This document shows, in pieces, positions 43,293 to 53,781 of a DNA stretch of 64,000 bases. The notes beneath the pieces were generated by a model that saw nothing but the letters and a program-made list of their open reading frames with translations, did not search any database and was not told the origin of the DNA. Location of the stretch: NCBI RefSeq assembly GCF_003265705.1, contig NW_020312966.1, positions 20,769,436 to 20,833,435 on the forward strand, read 5' to 3'. A program made the translations under genes and the position numbers. This stretch comes from Callorhinus ursinus (Eukaryota > Chordata > Mammalia > Carnivora > Otariidae). Each line of letters starts with the position of its first letter. The first letter of the stretch is position 1.

Positions 43293-43800
43293 GAATATCT
43301 GGAAAATTTTTTAAAAAGAAAAAATATTAATCATCCATAATCCCACCACCCACAGTTAACCATTAAGACCTTTTTGGTATATTTCCTTCCTTTAGACTAT
43401 GTTCATTTATTTTATTTTATGATGCTGGCTACTTAACTTATTTTTTAAAATCATATTTTGAGCATTGTTTTGCGTTACTAAAGTTCTCAAAACCCTTTTT
43501 TTAAGTGGCTACAGAATACACCATTGAATGGATGCATCTGTTTATTAACTGTTCCTCTATTGTTGGACAGATTGTTTCTAATGTTTTGTTATTAAAAATT
43601 ACCCCGTGATACACATGTATAGACACATTTTTTGGTTTCAGTGGCCTTTTCATTTAGATGCATTCCTGGAAGCACAATTATTAGGTTGAAGAGTACAGAT
43701 ATTATCAGGTTAAAGAGCTTTTGCTAGATACTACCAAATTGTTTTCTAGAAAAGCTGCCCCATATACACTCTCACCCCAGAGTAGCCTTCAGTTTCAAAG
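43293..43800 (-). mobile_element. Ancient L1 (L1ME/HAL1-type), antisense
   Basis: Plus-strand phrases are the usual antisense L1M landmarks: 'gaatggatgcatctgtttat', 'gttcctctattgttggacag', 'gcattcctggaagcacaatt', 'aggttgaagagtacagat', 'ctaccaaattgttttctaga' and 'tacactctcaccccagag'. All frames are broken. Confidence 0.7.
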
Positions 43801-44074
43801 ATTAATTTTTTTTGTATTGATGAGTGGTTCTTTTAATGTGCTGTTGTATTTATTTTGCTTATATTGTATCCAGATTTTTGTTCTGCATCAATACGCAGAA
43901 GAAAGATTCATGTAAGTGGGTCTTAAATTGAGCAGGAGGATGGGGAGATGATTCATTTAGGAATCTCATCAAAACCATGAACCTTCCTCTCAGAAAATGA
44001 ACATACTGACAGGATGCAAATTCTTACATATTTTAAGGGGACCCTATAAAATATTGTTGCCCACACGATACTAA
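43801..44074. other. Unclassified AT-rich sequence
   Basis: May be the continuation of the antisense L1M fragment, but I cannot align it. Confidence 0.3.
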
Positions 44075-44200
44075 GTGCTCCAGATGGATTCTTTCATTTT
44101 ACCCTTACAATCCGGGGCATCCTGGAAGACAGTACCTCACTCAAAGGGGCAAAGCTAGTAAATGGTAAAGCTGGGATTCAAAATCCAGGACCTATTGTTT
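44075..44200 (-). mobile_element. MIR SINE (antisense)
   Basis: 'ctaagtgctccagatggatt', 'cattttacccttacaatcc', 'aaaggggcaaagctagtaaa' and 'tggtaaagctgggattcaaa' match antisense MIR, with part of the centre deleted. Confidence 0.7.
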
Positions 44201-45189
44201 TTAACCATGTTTTTTTACTATCTTGAGGTCTTAACCTTTGTCTTTATTATTCTTTCTTCATGTTTCTTTTTTCACTTGTTTCCAGTCATAGTGATGCTGG
44301 CTTCCTAAAACCTAATAGGGTAATCAGCGATACTTTTTCTGTGCTCTGAATTTGTTTCCTGTAGGATTAGGTTATCAGTTTCTTAAAAGTTTAAGAGTTC
44401 ATGGCTCAGAAACATTTTTGCCCAGAGTCTTTGAAGAACAAATTGTTTTATAACCTTTTCAACTGCTTGTATGCATATTGGGCTTTCTTTTTTTCTTTTT
44501 CTTTTTCAGTCAGTTTCTCTAATACATTCCTATAATAACTACACATTACATCGATTTTCTTTTTCACATTTTTTAGCATACAGTAGTATATCATATTCTC
44601 TTGATTATTAGCATGGCCTCTTCATTCCCCCATTTTGTCTTTTATGGTTTTTTACCCATGATTGGATTTGCTAAAGTTTTGTCTGCTTCAGTATTGATTT
44701 GTTGTTGTGTTTTGTTTTTGTGAGACTCCCCACGAACACACACATTTATACATATACAGATATGCTTGCATGGTTAATTGTCCATATTTTTGAATTTTCT
44801 GTTTCTGTTTTTAATTGAATTCCTTTCACCTACATTTCTTGGGGTATGGCTGTTCTTGGGATGTTCTTCTTTTTCTGATTTCTGAAGTGGAATATTTGTT
44901 ACTTGTTTTATTCTTCCAAATCTTGTTCTTCCATATCTAGTATATAGAGTTTTGATCTTTTTTATTTTCAAGTTGACTTATTTGGAGTTTTTCTTTCCTC
45001 CTTTATTCAGTGATTATTTAGAAAAGTGTATGTCATTTTCATAGGTGTTATTTTCATAGGTTAATTAAGTTTTTGGAGAGTTAAAATCCTAAGTTAATTC
45101 CTTCAAGAAGTTTGACAATTGTAGGGAGAAATGAACATGAATTGACACCCATATATGAGAAGAAAAGCCTGAATTTACATGTTAAATTC
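44201..45189. other. T-rich sequence, probably antisense ancient L1
   Basis: Strong T richness over about 1 kb with phrases such as 'tatttggagtttttctttcc' resembles the antisense strand of an A-rich L1 ORF2. No secure alignment. A 15-bp-period duplication of ATTTTCATAGGT lies at 45035-45061. Confidence 0.3.
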
Positions 45190-45330
45190 AATTCAGCAAA
45201 TATTTATTAACTGTCTACTGTGTGCCAAGAGCTGTGCTAAGGAGTAGGAACACAGTAGTGTAAAAGGGTAGAAATAGTTTCTACTGTCATGAAAATCTTA
45301 TTCTAGTAGAAAACATAAGTATACAATTAC
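45190..45330 (+). mobile_element. Ancient mammalian repeat, family uncertain
   Basis: 'ttcagcaaatatttattaac', 'tgtctactgtgtgccaagag' and 'ctgtgctaaggagtagg' match a very common mammalian phrase ('tatttattgagcacctactatgtgcc'). I am not certain which LINE or SINE family it belongs to. Confidence 0.6.
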
Positions 45331-45564
45331 AGGAAATAAAATGGAATTAATTGAAAAACTAAGAAGACAATTGAGTATAAGCCAAGATCCCATCAAAACC
45401 AAAATTAACATAATAGGACAATTTTAAAGGACATATAGGTCCATGGGACAGATTAGAGAACCCAGAAATAAACCTTATGCATATATGGTCAAGTAACTTA
45501 CAACAAAGGAGCCAAGAATATGCAATGGGGAAAGAACAGCCTGTTCAATAAATCGTGTTGGGAA

Positions 45565-45758
45565 GGGGCGCCTGGGGGGGGTCAGTCGGTTAAGCATCTG
45601 CCTTCAGTTCAGGTCATGATCCCAGGGTCCTGGGATCGAGCCCCGTATTGGGCTCCCGGCTCGGCGGGAAGTCTGCTTCTCCCTCTCCCTCTGCTGCTCC
45701 CCCTGCTTGTGCTCTCTCTCTCTCAAAGAAATAAAAGTCTTTAAAAAGAATGTTTACA
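45565..45758 (+). mobile_element. SINEC carnivore SINE inside an L1
   Basis: Sense copy with head 'ggggcgcctggggggggtca' and a CT-rich body. It sits exactly within the L1 phrase 'ggtgttgggaaaactg': 'gtgttgggaa' precedes it and 'ggattgggaaaactg' follows it, so the repeated 'ttgggaa' is the decayed target duplication. Confidence 0.95.
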
Positions 45759-46603
45759 AAAAATGGGATTGGGAAAACTGAACAGCAACGTGCAAAAGAA
45801 TGAAAATGGACCATTGTCTTATACCACACACCAAAACTAACTCAAAGTGGATTAAAGACTTGAACATAAGACCTGAAACCATAAAACTCCTAGAAGAAAA
45901 TATAGGTGGTAAGCTGCTTAACATAGATCTTGGGGATGATTTTTTAAATCTGACACCCAAAAGCAATTAAAGCAAAAACAAACAAGTATGACTACATCAA
46001 ACTTGAAAAGCTTCTGTACAGTGAAGGAAACCAACAAAAACAACCAAATGAATGGGAAAAAATGTTTGCAAATCATATAGGTGATAATGGGCTAATAGCC
46101 AAAATATGTAATGAACTTCTACAACGTAACAGTAAAAAGACAAAGAATTCAATTTAAAAATGGGAAGAAGATATGTTTTTCCAATGAAGACATGCAAATG
46201 GCCAACAGGTACATGAAAAGATGTTTCACAGTATTAATCATCAGGGAAATGCAAATCAAAACCATATTGAGATATCACCTCACACCTGTTAATAATGGTT
46301 ATTATCAAGAAGACAAGAAATAACAAATGTTGGCAAGTATGTAGAGAAAAAGGAGCCCTTGTATGGTTTTGGGGGGAATGCAAACCAGTGCAGCCACTCT
46401 GGAGAACAGAATGGAAGTTCCTCAAAAGTTAAAAATAGAATTACCCTACGATCCAGCAATTCCACTTCTAGGTGTTTATCTGCAGAAGATGTGAACACTA
46501 ACTCAAAAAGCAGTCGCATCCCTATATTCATGGCAACGTTATTTATAATAGCCAAGATATGGGAACAACCTAAATGTCCATCAGTGGATGAACAGATAAA
46601 GAA

Positions 46604-46631
<28 letters not shown>
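46604..46631. repeat. (TG)n microsatellite inside an L1
   Basis: Fourteen TG units followed by TACGTACATACATAC, at the same ORF2 position as the tracts at 21126-21189 and 42283-42319. Confidence 0.95.
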
Positions 46632-46634
<3 letters not shown>

Positions 46635-46998
46635 TACATACATACTACATACACATACAATGTAATTTTATGCCGCAATAAAAAAGAATGAAATTTTGAC
46701 ATTTGCAACAACATGGATGGACCTTGAAAACATTATGCAAAGCAAAATAAGTCAGAGAAAGATCCCATAAGCTCTCTCTCATATGGCGAATCTTAAAAAA
46801 TACACACACAGGCTCATAGGGACAGAAAACAAATTGGTGTTTCAAGGGAGGAAGATGAACGGCGTCAAAAGGTAAAAAGAAATCTGGGGAGGTAACAGGT
46901 TGGTAATATGTGAAACAAGACGTGTCTTGAGTTAATTGGTGAAGCTGAGTGATGATAAATTGGGTTCATTATACATTCTTAAACCAGAAAAACAACTA

Positions 46999-47225
46999 CA
47001 GAAGTCCCTCCCTCGTATCTGCAGGGGATGCATTCCAGAGTCCCCACTGGATGCCTGACACCACAGATAGTACCAACTTATATATGAAGCTTTTTCCCAT
47101 ATATACGTACCTGTGATAGAGCTTAACTTACCAATTAGGCACCATAAGAGATTAAGAACAATAACTAGTGATAGAACAGTCTGTTCCATACTAACCTGGC
47201 AATTAAGGAAAGCTGTGGAACCACT
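46999..47225 (+). mobile_element. TcMar-Tigger DNA transposon fragment
   Basis: The left end 'cagaagtccctccctcgtat' follows a TA dinucleotide and matches the Tigger-type terminus. Inside are 'ggatgcctgacaccacagat', 'agtaccaacttatatatga', 'ggcaccataagagattaag' and 'aacaataactagtgataga', typical of a mammalian Tigger family. The right end is not visible. It abuts the L1 3' end. Confidence 0.8.
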
Positions 47226-47530
47226 TGTCTTTTTTAAGAGTCTACAAAATACACAGGTGACTTAAGTATGAAGTTAGACCTGGAAACACCCTCAGGTGAC
47301 TTTCCGGGAGACTGTTTTCTCTAAAAAATAGTCTTTTTCTGGAATTTTTAAAATCAAAATTATAAATTAGTTTCTCTTAACTCTAGTTTCTCTTCTTACC
47401 TCGTCAGTATAATGCTTTAGTAATCAAAAAATCAAAAGCATTTCTAACTTGGCTGTCTTCCACCATCACTCACTGATTCTTTAATACATGATACATTTGT
47501 TTGCCTGCCTGAGAGATACTTAAACAAGTT

Positions 47531-47613
47531 GGAAGGAAGGGAGGGAGAGAGGGAGAGAGGGAGGGAGAGAGACAAGATAAAGGAAAGGAAAGGAAAGGAA
47601 GGAAGGAAGGAAG
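47531..47613. repeat. Purine-rich GGGA/GAGA/GGAA repeat
   Basis: A run of about 80 purines interrupted only by 'caagat' near 47572. The last part has consecutive GGAA units. On the minus strand it encodes a low-complexity Leu/Ser/Pro frame. Confidence 0.9.
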
Positions 47614-47634
47614 AATAGAAAAAGACCTCATTCA

Positions 47635-48300
47635 CAAAAGAAACCTAAGCAAATAGATAATTTCCTATAGGTAAACCTAACAAGAAATGTACGAGATCTT
47701 CATGATGAAAACTGATGTTGTTTCAAAGAATATAGAGTCTATTTCATTCATACTTCAAAAAATTGTCTCAAAAATATAAAATATATTTAAGTTATGAAAC
47801 CTAACACATTCCTGGATAGGGCAATTTAAAATAAGGATAATGTCACCTCTCCCCATATTATTCTATAGAGCCAACATAATTTTTTTTAAAGATTTTATTT
47901 ATTTATTTGACAGAGACACAGCGAGAGAGGGAGCACAAGCAGGGGGAGTGGGAGAGGGAGAAGCAGGCTTCCCGCGGAGCAGGGAGCCCGATGCGGGGCT
48001 CGATCCCAGGACCCCGGGATCATGACCTGAGCCGAAGGCAGACGCTTAACGACTGAGCCACCCAGGCACCTCGAGCCAATATAATTTTAATAAAAGGCCC
48101 ACCAGGGTTTCTTGATAGATTTTACCTACAAAGCAGTAAATGCTTCTATATAATGAATGACATGATAAAGGATAAGATGGTAACTACACTTAATCATGGT
48201 GTGCATGTTGTAATGTACGTAACTGTCCAATCAGTGTGTTGTACACCTGAAACTAATACAATATTGTACTTCAACTCTACTTCAATTAAAAATAAAAATT
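47635..48300 (+). mobile_element. Decayed L1 ORF2 fragment joined to a 3' end, split by a SINE
   Basis: 'ataggtaaacctaacaagaa', 'atgtacgagatcttcatgat', 'cattcctggataggg' and 'ttattctatagagccaac' are L1 ORF2 phrases. After the SINE, 'taaaaggcccaccaggg' continues ORF2, and from about 48200 'gttgtacacctgaaactaat' through 'caattaaaaataaaaa' is an L1 3' end, so an internal part is missing or two fragments adjoin. Confidence 0.75.
47884..48072 (-). mobile_element. SINEC carnivore SINE, young, inside an L1 (antisense)
   Basis: Full-length copy with tail complement 'taaagattttatttattta' and head complement near 'gagccacccaggcacc'. A 16-bp duplication with one mismatch (GAGCCAA[C/T]ATAATTTT) flanks it (47868-47883, 48073-48088). 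Confidence 0.97.
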
Positions 48301-48304
48301 TTTT

Positions 48305-48830
48305 TGAAAGTTAAAAGGTAAGCAGCAAACCAGGAAAAAAATATTTGCAATAATTGTAATTCAGTAATTATGACTCAACAGAAAAATGGGCAAGGAGTTC
48401 AAGAATACATACGAAAGGTGTTTGTTCTGTTTCACTGGCAACTAGGAAAATGAAAATCACAACAAAAATATTTGTTCACCTTATATGCCGGCAAAGTTGT
48501 TTTGTTCTTTTAATTGATAATAGACAATGTGCGGGGGGTGGGAAAGAAAGTACTCATATACAGAGTGGGAACGTAGAAATTGATAAAGCCATTTGCGGGC
48601 CAGTTTAGTTGTATATATGAAAATCGTAAGTTTAAACGTTCTTTCTTCAACCTAGTAATTCTACTTCTAGAGAAACGCTCACCGGTGTGTCCAAGGAGGC
48701 ATGTGTTGTTGCTGGTAATAGCCAGAAATTGGAAACAAGCCAAACATCTATTAATAGGAAAGTAGTTAAATAAATTATGACATCTTCATTATATGGCCTC
48801 CTGTGCACTAATTTAAAAAAATTAAGTAGG
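48305..48830 (+). mobile_element. Ancient L1 (L1M-type) ORF2 fragment
   Basis: 'aacagaaaaatgggcaagga', 'aggaaaatgaaaatcacaac', 'gtaattctacttctagagaa' and 'agccagaaattggaaacaag' are ORF2 phrases. A short in-frame relic reads VIARNWKQAKHLLIGK. It follows the poly-A end of the preceding L1, so it is a separate, older copy. Confidence 0.75.
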
Positions 48831-49740
48831 GCTTTATGTGGTAACTTTCTCCTGAGAGCAGTGGGCGCCATTGTAGGGTTTTAAGTGGAGACGTGACATG
48901 ACCAGACTTGAGTGTTTAAAATATTCTCTCTAGGTGGATTATGGGGAATGGATCCTAGAGCTGGAAGATAGAGGCCAAGTTCCCATTACAAGGCTGTTAA
49001 TCTAGTCACACGTTAATGGTGGCCCCGTGATGTGGCAGAGCTGAAACTGTTGTCACACAGCCGAAAATATTCTTATGTCGCAGTACATTTTTGGCCTCTA
49101 TTTTAATGTGCATTTGTGGAGCAGCTCCTTTGTACAAAGTACTTTCCTAGGCAAGGAGTACAGAGAATACACAAGGAGTACATTAAATGGGTTTCCTGAC
49201 TATAAAATCTATTTACTAATAGGTTAAAAGTATAAATCTATGGGCTTTATTAAGTTTGCTTTCCGAATGAGGCCATGGCCCCCCTGTTTGGAAACAGTGG
49301 AGCTCACCTTAGTGAGCATTCTAGTCTTTGGTTTTGATTGTCAGGAAGCTCAGAGACAAATTCAGTGCTCAGCTGCAGTGACCTTAGAGCTTAGGTTTAG
49401 GGTATAATTAGCTTCCACTTTTACCTCCACAGATTTAATCTGTTATTTTCATTTCCAAAGGCTGCATGGTGATGTCTATCTTTTATTATACACTGATTAT
49501 CCATTTAAAATAACCAGACCTGTTTAAATTACTAATAAATAAATGAGCATTAAAGTCACCATTTTAGCTGCAGAGTCCTTTTGATCCCTTGGTGACTTGA
49601 AAGCCATCATTTGACTTTTATCTCCTAAGGTTGTGAATATTCTATCTTGGTTCAGCAAAACCCTTTTAATAAGAAGGGGACCACTTTCACTCCAGAGCAG
49701 GCCACACTGTGGTTAATTCAGCATCAGTAAAATCATTTTA
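48831..49740. other. Unique sequence; 49270-49740 looks conserved
   Basis: 48835-48990 includes 'gccattgtagggttttaagt' and 'gacgtgacatgaccagactt', a phrase recurrent in mammalian repeats of uncertain family. 49270-49740 is repeat-free with homeobox-like ATTA/TAAT cores. Confidence 0.35.
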
Positions 49741-49757
49741 AAATTGTAACTTGACTT

Positions 49758-49956
49758 GGGGCGCCTGGGTGGCTCAGTCGGTTAAGCATCTGCCTTCAGC
49801 TCAGGTCATGATCCCGGGGTCCTGGGATCGAGTCCCGCATCGGGCTCCCTGCTCGGCGGGGAGCCTGCTTCTCCCTCTCCCTCTCCCTCTGTCACTCTCC
49901 CTGCTTGTGCTCTCTGTCTCTTTCACTATGACAAATAAATAAAATCTTTTTTAAAA
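49758..49956 (+). mobile_element. SINEC carnivore SINE, young
   Basis: Full-length with intact head 'ggggcgcctgggtggctcag' and B-box-like 'gggatcgagtcccg'. A 17-bp perfect duplication AAATTGTAACTTGACTT flanks it (49741-49757, 49957-49973). The best-preserved copy in the window by eye. Confidence 0.98.
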
Positions 49957-49992
49957 AAATTGTAACTTGACTTTAAAATTGAAGAAGTAGCA

Positions 49993-50162
49993 GAGCACCT
50001 GGGTGGCTTAGTCGGTTAGGTGTCCGACACTGGATTTCAGCCCAGGTCATAATCTCAGGGTTGTGAGATCAAGCCCTGTGTTGGACTCCACACTGGTTGT
50101 GGATCCTGCTTAAGATTTTCTCCCTTTCCCTCTCCTTCTGTCCACTCTCTTAAAAAAAAATG
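49993..50162 (+). mobile_element. SINEC carnivore SINE, older subtype
   Basis: Head 'agagcacctgggtggcttag', body variant 'gtccgacactggatttcag', CT block and A tail. A 12-bp duplication with one mismatch (GAAGA[A/G]GTAGCA) flanks it (49981-49992, 50163-50174). It lies 36 bases after the end of the younger SINE and at the head of a MIR. Confidence 0.96.
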
Positions 50163-50360
50163 GAAGAGGTAGCATAACATGGTAGTTACAAGCTCAGACT
50201 CTGGAGCCAGACCTCCAGGTTTGAACACAGGCTGTATCTGTCACTTAACAGCAAGGGACTTGCTTCCTCTGGGCCTCAGATGCTGCATGAGGAAGTCCCT
50301 GCAGCACGAGGCTGTTTCCAGCATTGAACTTAGCTAACATTTGTAAAGTACTTGCTATAG
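50163..50360 (+). mobile_element. MIR SINE
   Basis: 'gtagcataacatggtagtta', 'caagctcagactctggagcc', 'agacctccaggtttgaacac', 'ctgtcacttaacagcaagg' and 'cctctgggcctcagatgctg' match MIR from its 5' head. The older SINEC inserted at this head. Confidence 0.88.
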
Positions 50361-51894
50361 GTATTTATTAAGAAAAAAGAAAAACGAAATGAAGATTCTT
50401 TTCTAGCAGACATCTTCAGATGGAATAGACATTTACTTTATTTAAGACTGTGTGATAAAAGAAGATAAAAGTCTGAAAGCTTTGGTTTTGGTTTCTCATG
50501 TGACTTTACATCTGAAAGAAAATAACCTTTCTCTATACCTCAACCAGTGGAAAACCATAGATTGTTTACGAGCGTTCATGCTGATTAATTTAGTGTGACT
50601 GTTGCAGGGCCAAACCAAAACACAAAGAAGTGAAAGGCTGTTCTCTAAGTGTTGTGTAAGGAAGGCAGGTGGGTGTGCTGAACACATATCTCATCTCCCC
50701 AGTGGGGAAACGTTTGATCTACTTGGGGGGTGTTTTGTAAATTACAGCCTACAATAAAGAAGTCAAAAATACTGCTTTGAATTCACGTGTACAGGTAGCC
50801 ACCCATAAAGGAATGAAGGGTGACACGTATGTGCTAGAATGTGACATCTTGGGAAGCACAGGACAGCTGAGGCAAAGGATCTCCCTGCCCCCCGTAGTCT
50901 GAAGTTGTCTCCACAGGATGAGGTTCACTTTAGAAAAGCAATCCTCACTGTCCCCTGCCTATTAGAGAAGAATTGTGATTTTAAAATCCACAACTCTGCT
51001 GTTCATTTGAATTATTTACATAAGCAAGGCTTCTCCTTCTTAAATTAAAATCATACTGAAATATGCTATTTTAGACTTTTGGGTATTCTCAGTTAATTTA
51101 AGCAGGCTTGAACAGAATGCAAATCTATAAAACACTGCATTGCTTTTAAAGCTAGGCCTATTCCCTTTTACTTTAGAAGGGTTTCCCCCCTGCCCTCAAC
51201 TTTAATACACTGGCTTATTTCCATTTTTATGATACTTAGTTTTTATATATCATGGTAATTATTGTTTTGATAAATTGAACATCACCCCCCCCACCCGCAC
51301 ACACACCTCATTTTGTAGAGGGCATATCTGTTATCAAATATAAGGAAGACCTAGTTCTAGTTTGTAATGGTTACGAATTTTTCATAGATTTGATTTAACT
51401 GCCTAATTCTGTTTGGAAACTTCATGTGATTTTTTTTCCTACCCTCTTTTCATTAAGTACCAAAAAGGATACATGAGAAAAAGTAGGTGTTCTGAACAAA
51501 ACCAGAACACTTGATTTACAAAACCAAAGGCTTGATTTAAAGAGTGTGATATGATCTTTAACCTGGGTAGGTATCATTTAAGGTTTTCATCTGATCTTTT
51601 TTTTTTTTTTTTGTAGCAGGGAGATACATTATCTCAAAAATGACTACTGAATCTATTCAAACATTTATTCTATAAGGAAATTGAAGAATCATCACTTACT
51701 GATCCTGTTTGATGATTTCCCAAAAAGATAATGAAAGCAAACACATAAGTAATAGTTTATTTTTGATAAAAATGTTCTCAAAGCCTAACAACCGACCCAG
51801 AAATGCTGAATAAATCAGTAGGAGAAGTGAGATTTGTATTCTGTTGTGTTTTCACTGATGTTTTCATGTGCTTTTTAATTCAAAGATAGTTAGA
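50361..51894. other. Unique AT-rich non-coding sequence
   Basis: No gene or mobile element recognised. Contains C-rich 'cacccccccccacccgcaca' near 51282-51300 and a T(14) run near 51600. Confidence 0.35.
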
Positions 51895-51985
51895 TTCAAG
51901 CTTTCCCCATTTTGTAGATGGCAAAGATGAATCACTTGTCCAAACGAAAGTCAGAATCGCACTTGAACTCAGCCTGTTTTATCAT
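51895..51985 (-). mobile_element. MIR SINE fragment (antisense)
   Basis: 'ccccattttgtagatggcaa', 'gaatcacttgtccaaacgaa' and 'cgcacttgaactcagcctg' match the antisense MIR core. Confidence 0.65.
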
Positions 51986-52713
51986 CCCTTGATGCTTTGG
52001 TCAGTCAGCTAAACAAGAAAACATGATTTAAAAAAGAAAAGAGCAGCCAGTGTTGCAAGCATTGGGCAGTGATGATGAGAGATGGAGATGCAAGGGGCAA
52101 TCACATAGGGTCCAAGGCAAGGGCGATACTAGGGAGGGGGTACGGTGGGAGAGAAAAGGAAACAGTCATGAAATTACACTTCTTACCATCACTCTAAGCT
52201 GGATGGCAGGGGCTGTATATTTAAGGATCTTTATAAGACAAAATTATTTCACAAAGCCAGTGCTCATTGTTTCTCTGTAAAGGCTTCACCATTTATGTGG
52301 TAATCGCACTGATACATATGTGGCCAAAACACGGGCGTGCTGTTAATACGATGTGTGCCCTATGTAATTCTGAACTCGGATATAGAAGGGGAGGCCCTGT
52401 TTTTTAGCCTTTTTTTTTTTAAGAAATTTGTTTTTTAATGTTAATTTTCACTTGTACATAAGGCTTTTCAATTGGAGGAAAGGAGGGATCACCTTGTGAA
52501 AGATGATCTTGTTAAAGTCATTCTGAAAGGAATTAATTTGATTGAAAATGGTGCTGAGGGAAGTTTCCAGACAATACCTTAGTCGGGTGGACAGTCCCTG
52601 GGCCTCTGCAGTTGTGTCTCCGACGGCCTGTGTTGCTGTCACAGCTGTCCGGGTCTCAAGGGGTGGTGCCTGCTCTCCTGTGTTCAGTGAGCCAGGACCC
52701 AGGAGGACTCTCT
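51986..52713. other. Unique non-coding sequence
   Basis: No gene recognised. Frames at 52448-52922 are driven by the CA repeat and GC-richer sequence beside it. Confidence 0.35.
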
Positions 52714-52760
52714 GCACGCACACACACACACAAACACACACTCACACACACTCACGCACG
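52714..52760. repeat. Imperfect (CA)n microsatellite
   Basis: CA units interrupted by CAAA, CTCA and CGCA variants. Confidence 0.95.
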
Positions 52761-53318
52761 GGAGCCCAAAGCCCGGTTTTCAGCCTGCGTGCACGCCATG
52801 GTCGCCATGTTCACCTTGTTCTTGGTAGGGCACTGTGGTGGTTCACTAGCAGAGCACACGGCGTAGGGAAGGATTCCAGCCTGCCACATTCCTCTTACTA
52901 TTATTATTATTATTTTTTTTAACCAAACATATTGACTCTGAAACTGGGACAGAATTACTGCCACAGTTCGTGTTCCAAGTTTAGAAACTCCCATTTGTCA
53001 GGATCCCTGTTCTCTTTTAACCCGGGGCAACAGCCAGTGATAGGCTCATTAGGAGGGGAGTAATTCGTCTGCTGTGAGCCTGGCACTGCTGGTCTCCCCT
53101 TACCTCTTCTCACGGGGAGGGAGGTGGGAATGCCTTTGCAAAGAAGGTCTGGGATTCTCCCGAGAGGGAAGAGGGTTCAGGGAGCCTGCATTGGTTGGCG
53201 GGGAGGCCATGGAGACGCTGAGGGGAGGGAGGAGAATGAGGGACAATGAGAGCAGAATAGAAACATTACCTGAAATAGGTTTATAAAAGGAATGGCCCCG
53301 AATCAACAATCCATTATC
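52761..53318. other. Unique non-coding sequence
   Basis: Contains a short (TTA)n run at about 52897-52912 and purine-rich 53105-53260. Frames of 69-70 codons overlap antisense at 53074-53309 and have no protein features. Confidence 0.35.
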
Positions 53319-53333
53319 ATGGGTTTACTTCTT

Positions 53334-53536
53334 TTTTTTTTTTTTTAAAGATTTGATTTATTTATTTGAGAGAAAGAGAGAATGAGAGATAGAGAGCGCG
53401 AGAGGGAAGAGGGTCAGAGGGAGAAGCAGACTCCCCACTGAGCAGGGAGCCCGATGCAGGACTCGATCCCGGGACTCCAGGATCATGACCTGAGCCGAAG
53501 GCAGTCGCTTAACCAACTGAGCCACCCAGGCGCCCC
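53334..53536 (-). mobile_element. SINEC carnivore SINE, young (antisense)
   Basis: Full-length copy with a T(13) tail complement, an expanded purine block with GAGCGCGAGAGG and an intact head complement 'gagccacccaggcgcccc'. A 15-bp perfect duplication ATGGGTTTACTTCTT flanks it (53319-53333, 53537-53551). Confidence 0.98.
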
Positions 53537-53551
53537 ATGGGTTTACTTCTT

Positions 53552-53741
53552 AATAATGAGATGCTTCCTTCATTTATCAGCCTGGGCCTCATGTAACCTC
53601 AGGACTCATGCTCAACAGAGTCAGGTGCTGAAGGTGAAGTTGCTCAGTTAGGGGTGAGCAAGTAGGTCCTCAGGGGGCATGTCCCCTGTGTTTTCTAGGA
53701 AATGCAGGGGTGCAAGGGGGTGAAGAATTAGCATGAAATCC

Positions 53742-53781
<40 letters not shown>

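Larger units (their letters stand above)
45380..46995 (+). mobile_element. Decayed L1, C-terminal half of ORF2 plus 3' UTR, split by a SINE
   Basis: Sense L1 ORF2 phrases run in order: 'acccagaaataaaccttatg', 'ttcaataaatcgtgttggga', then after the SINE 'aactgaacagcaacgtgc', 'attaaagacttgaacataag', 'cataaaactcctagaagaaa', 'atgcaaatcaaaaccatatt' and 'caacatggatggacc'. Short in-frame relics include [20 protein letters not shown]. Stops and frameshifts are many, so it encodes nothing. The 3' UTR ends near 'cattatacattcttaaacc'. Confidence 0.9.

Noticed and set aside
47577..47613. GGAA repeat as an ETS-factor responsive enhancer
   Set aside because: Only a short run within a general purine repeat, with no supporting context.
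47444..47635. Leu/Ser/Pro-rich frame resembling a signal peptide
   Set aside because: Encoded by the complement of the GGAA/GAGA repeat.
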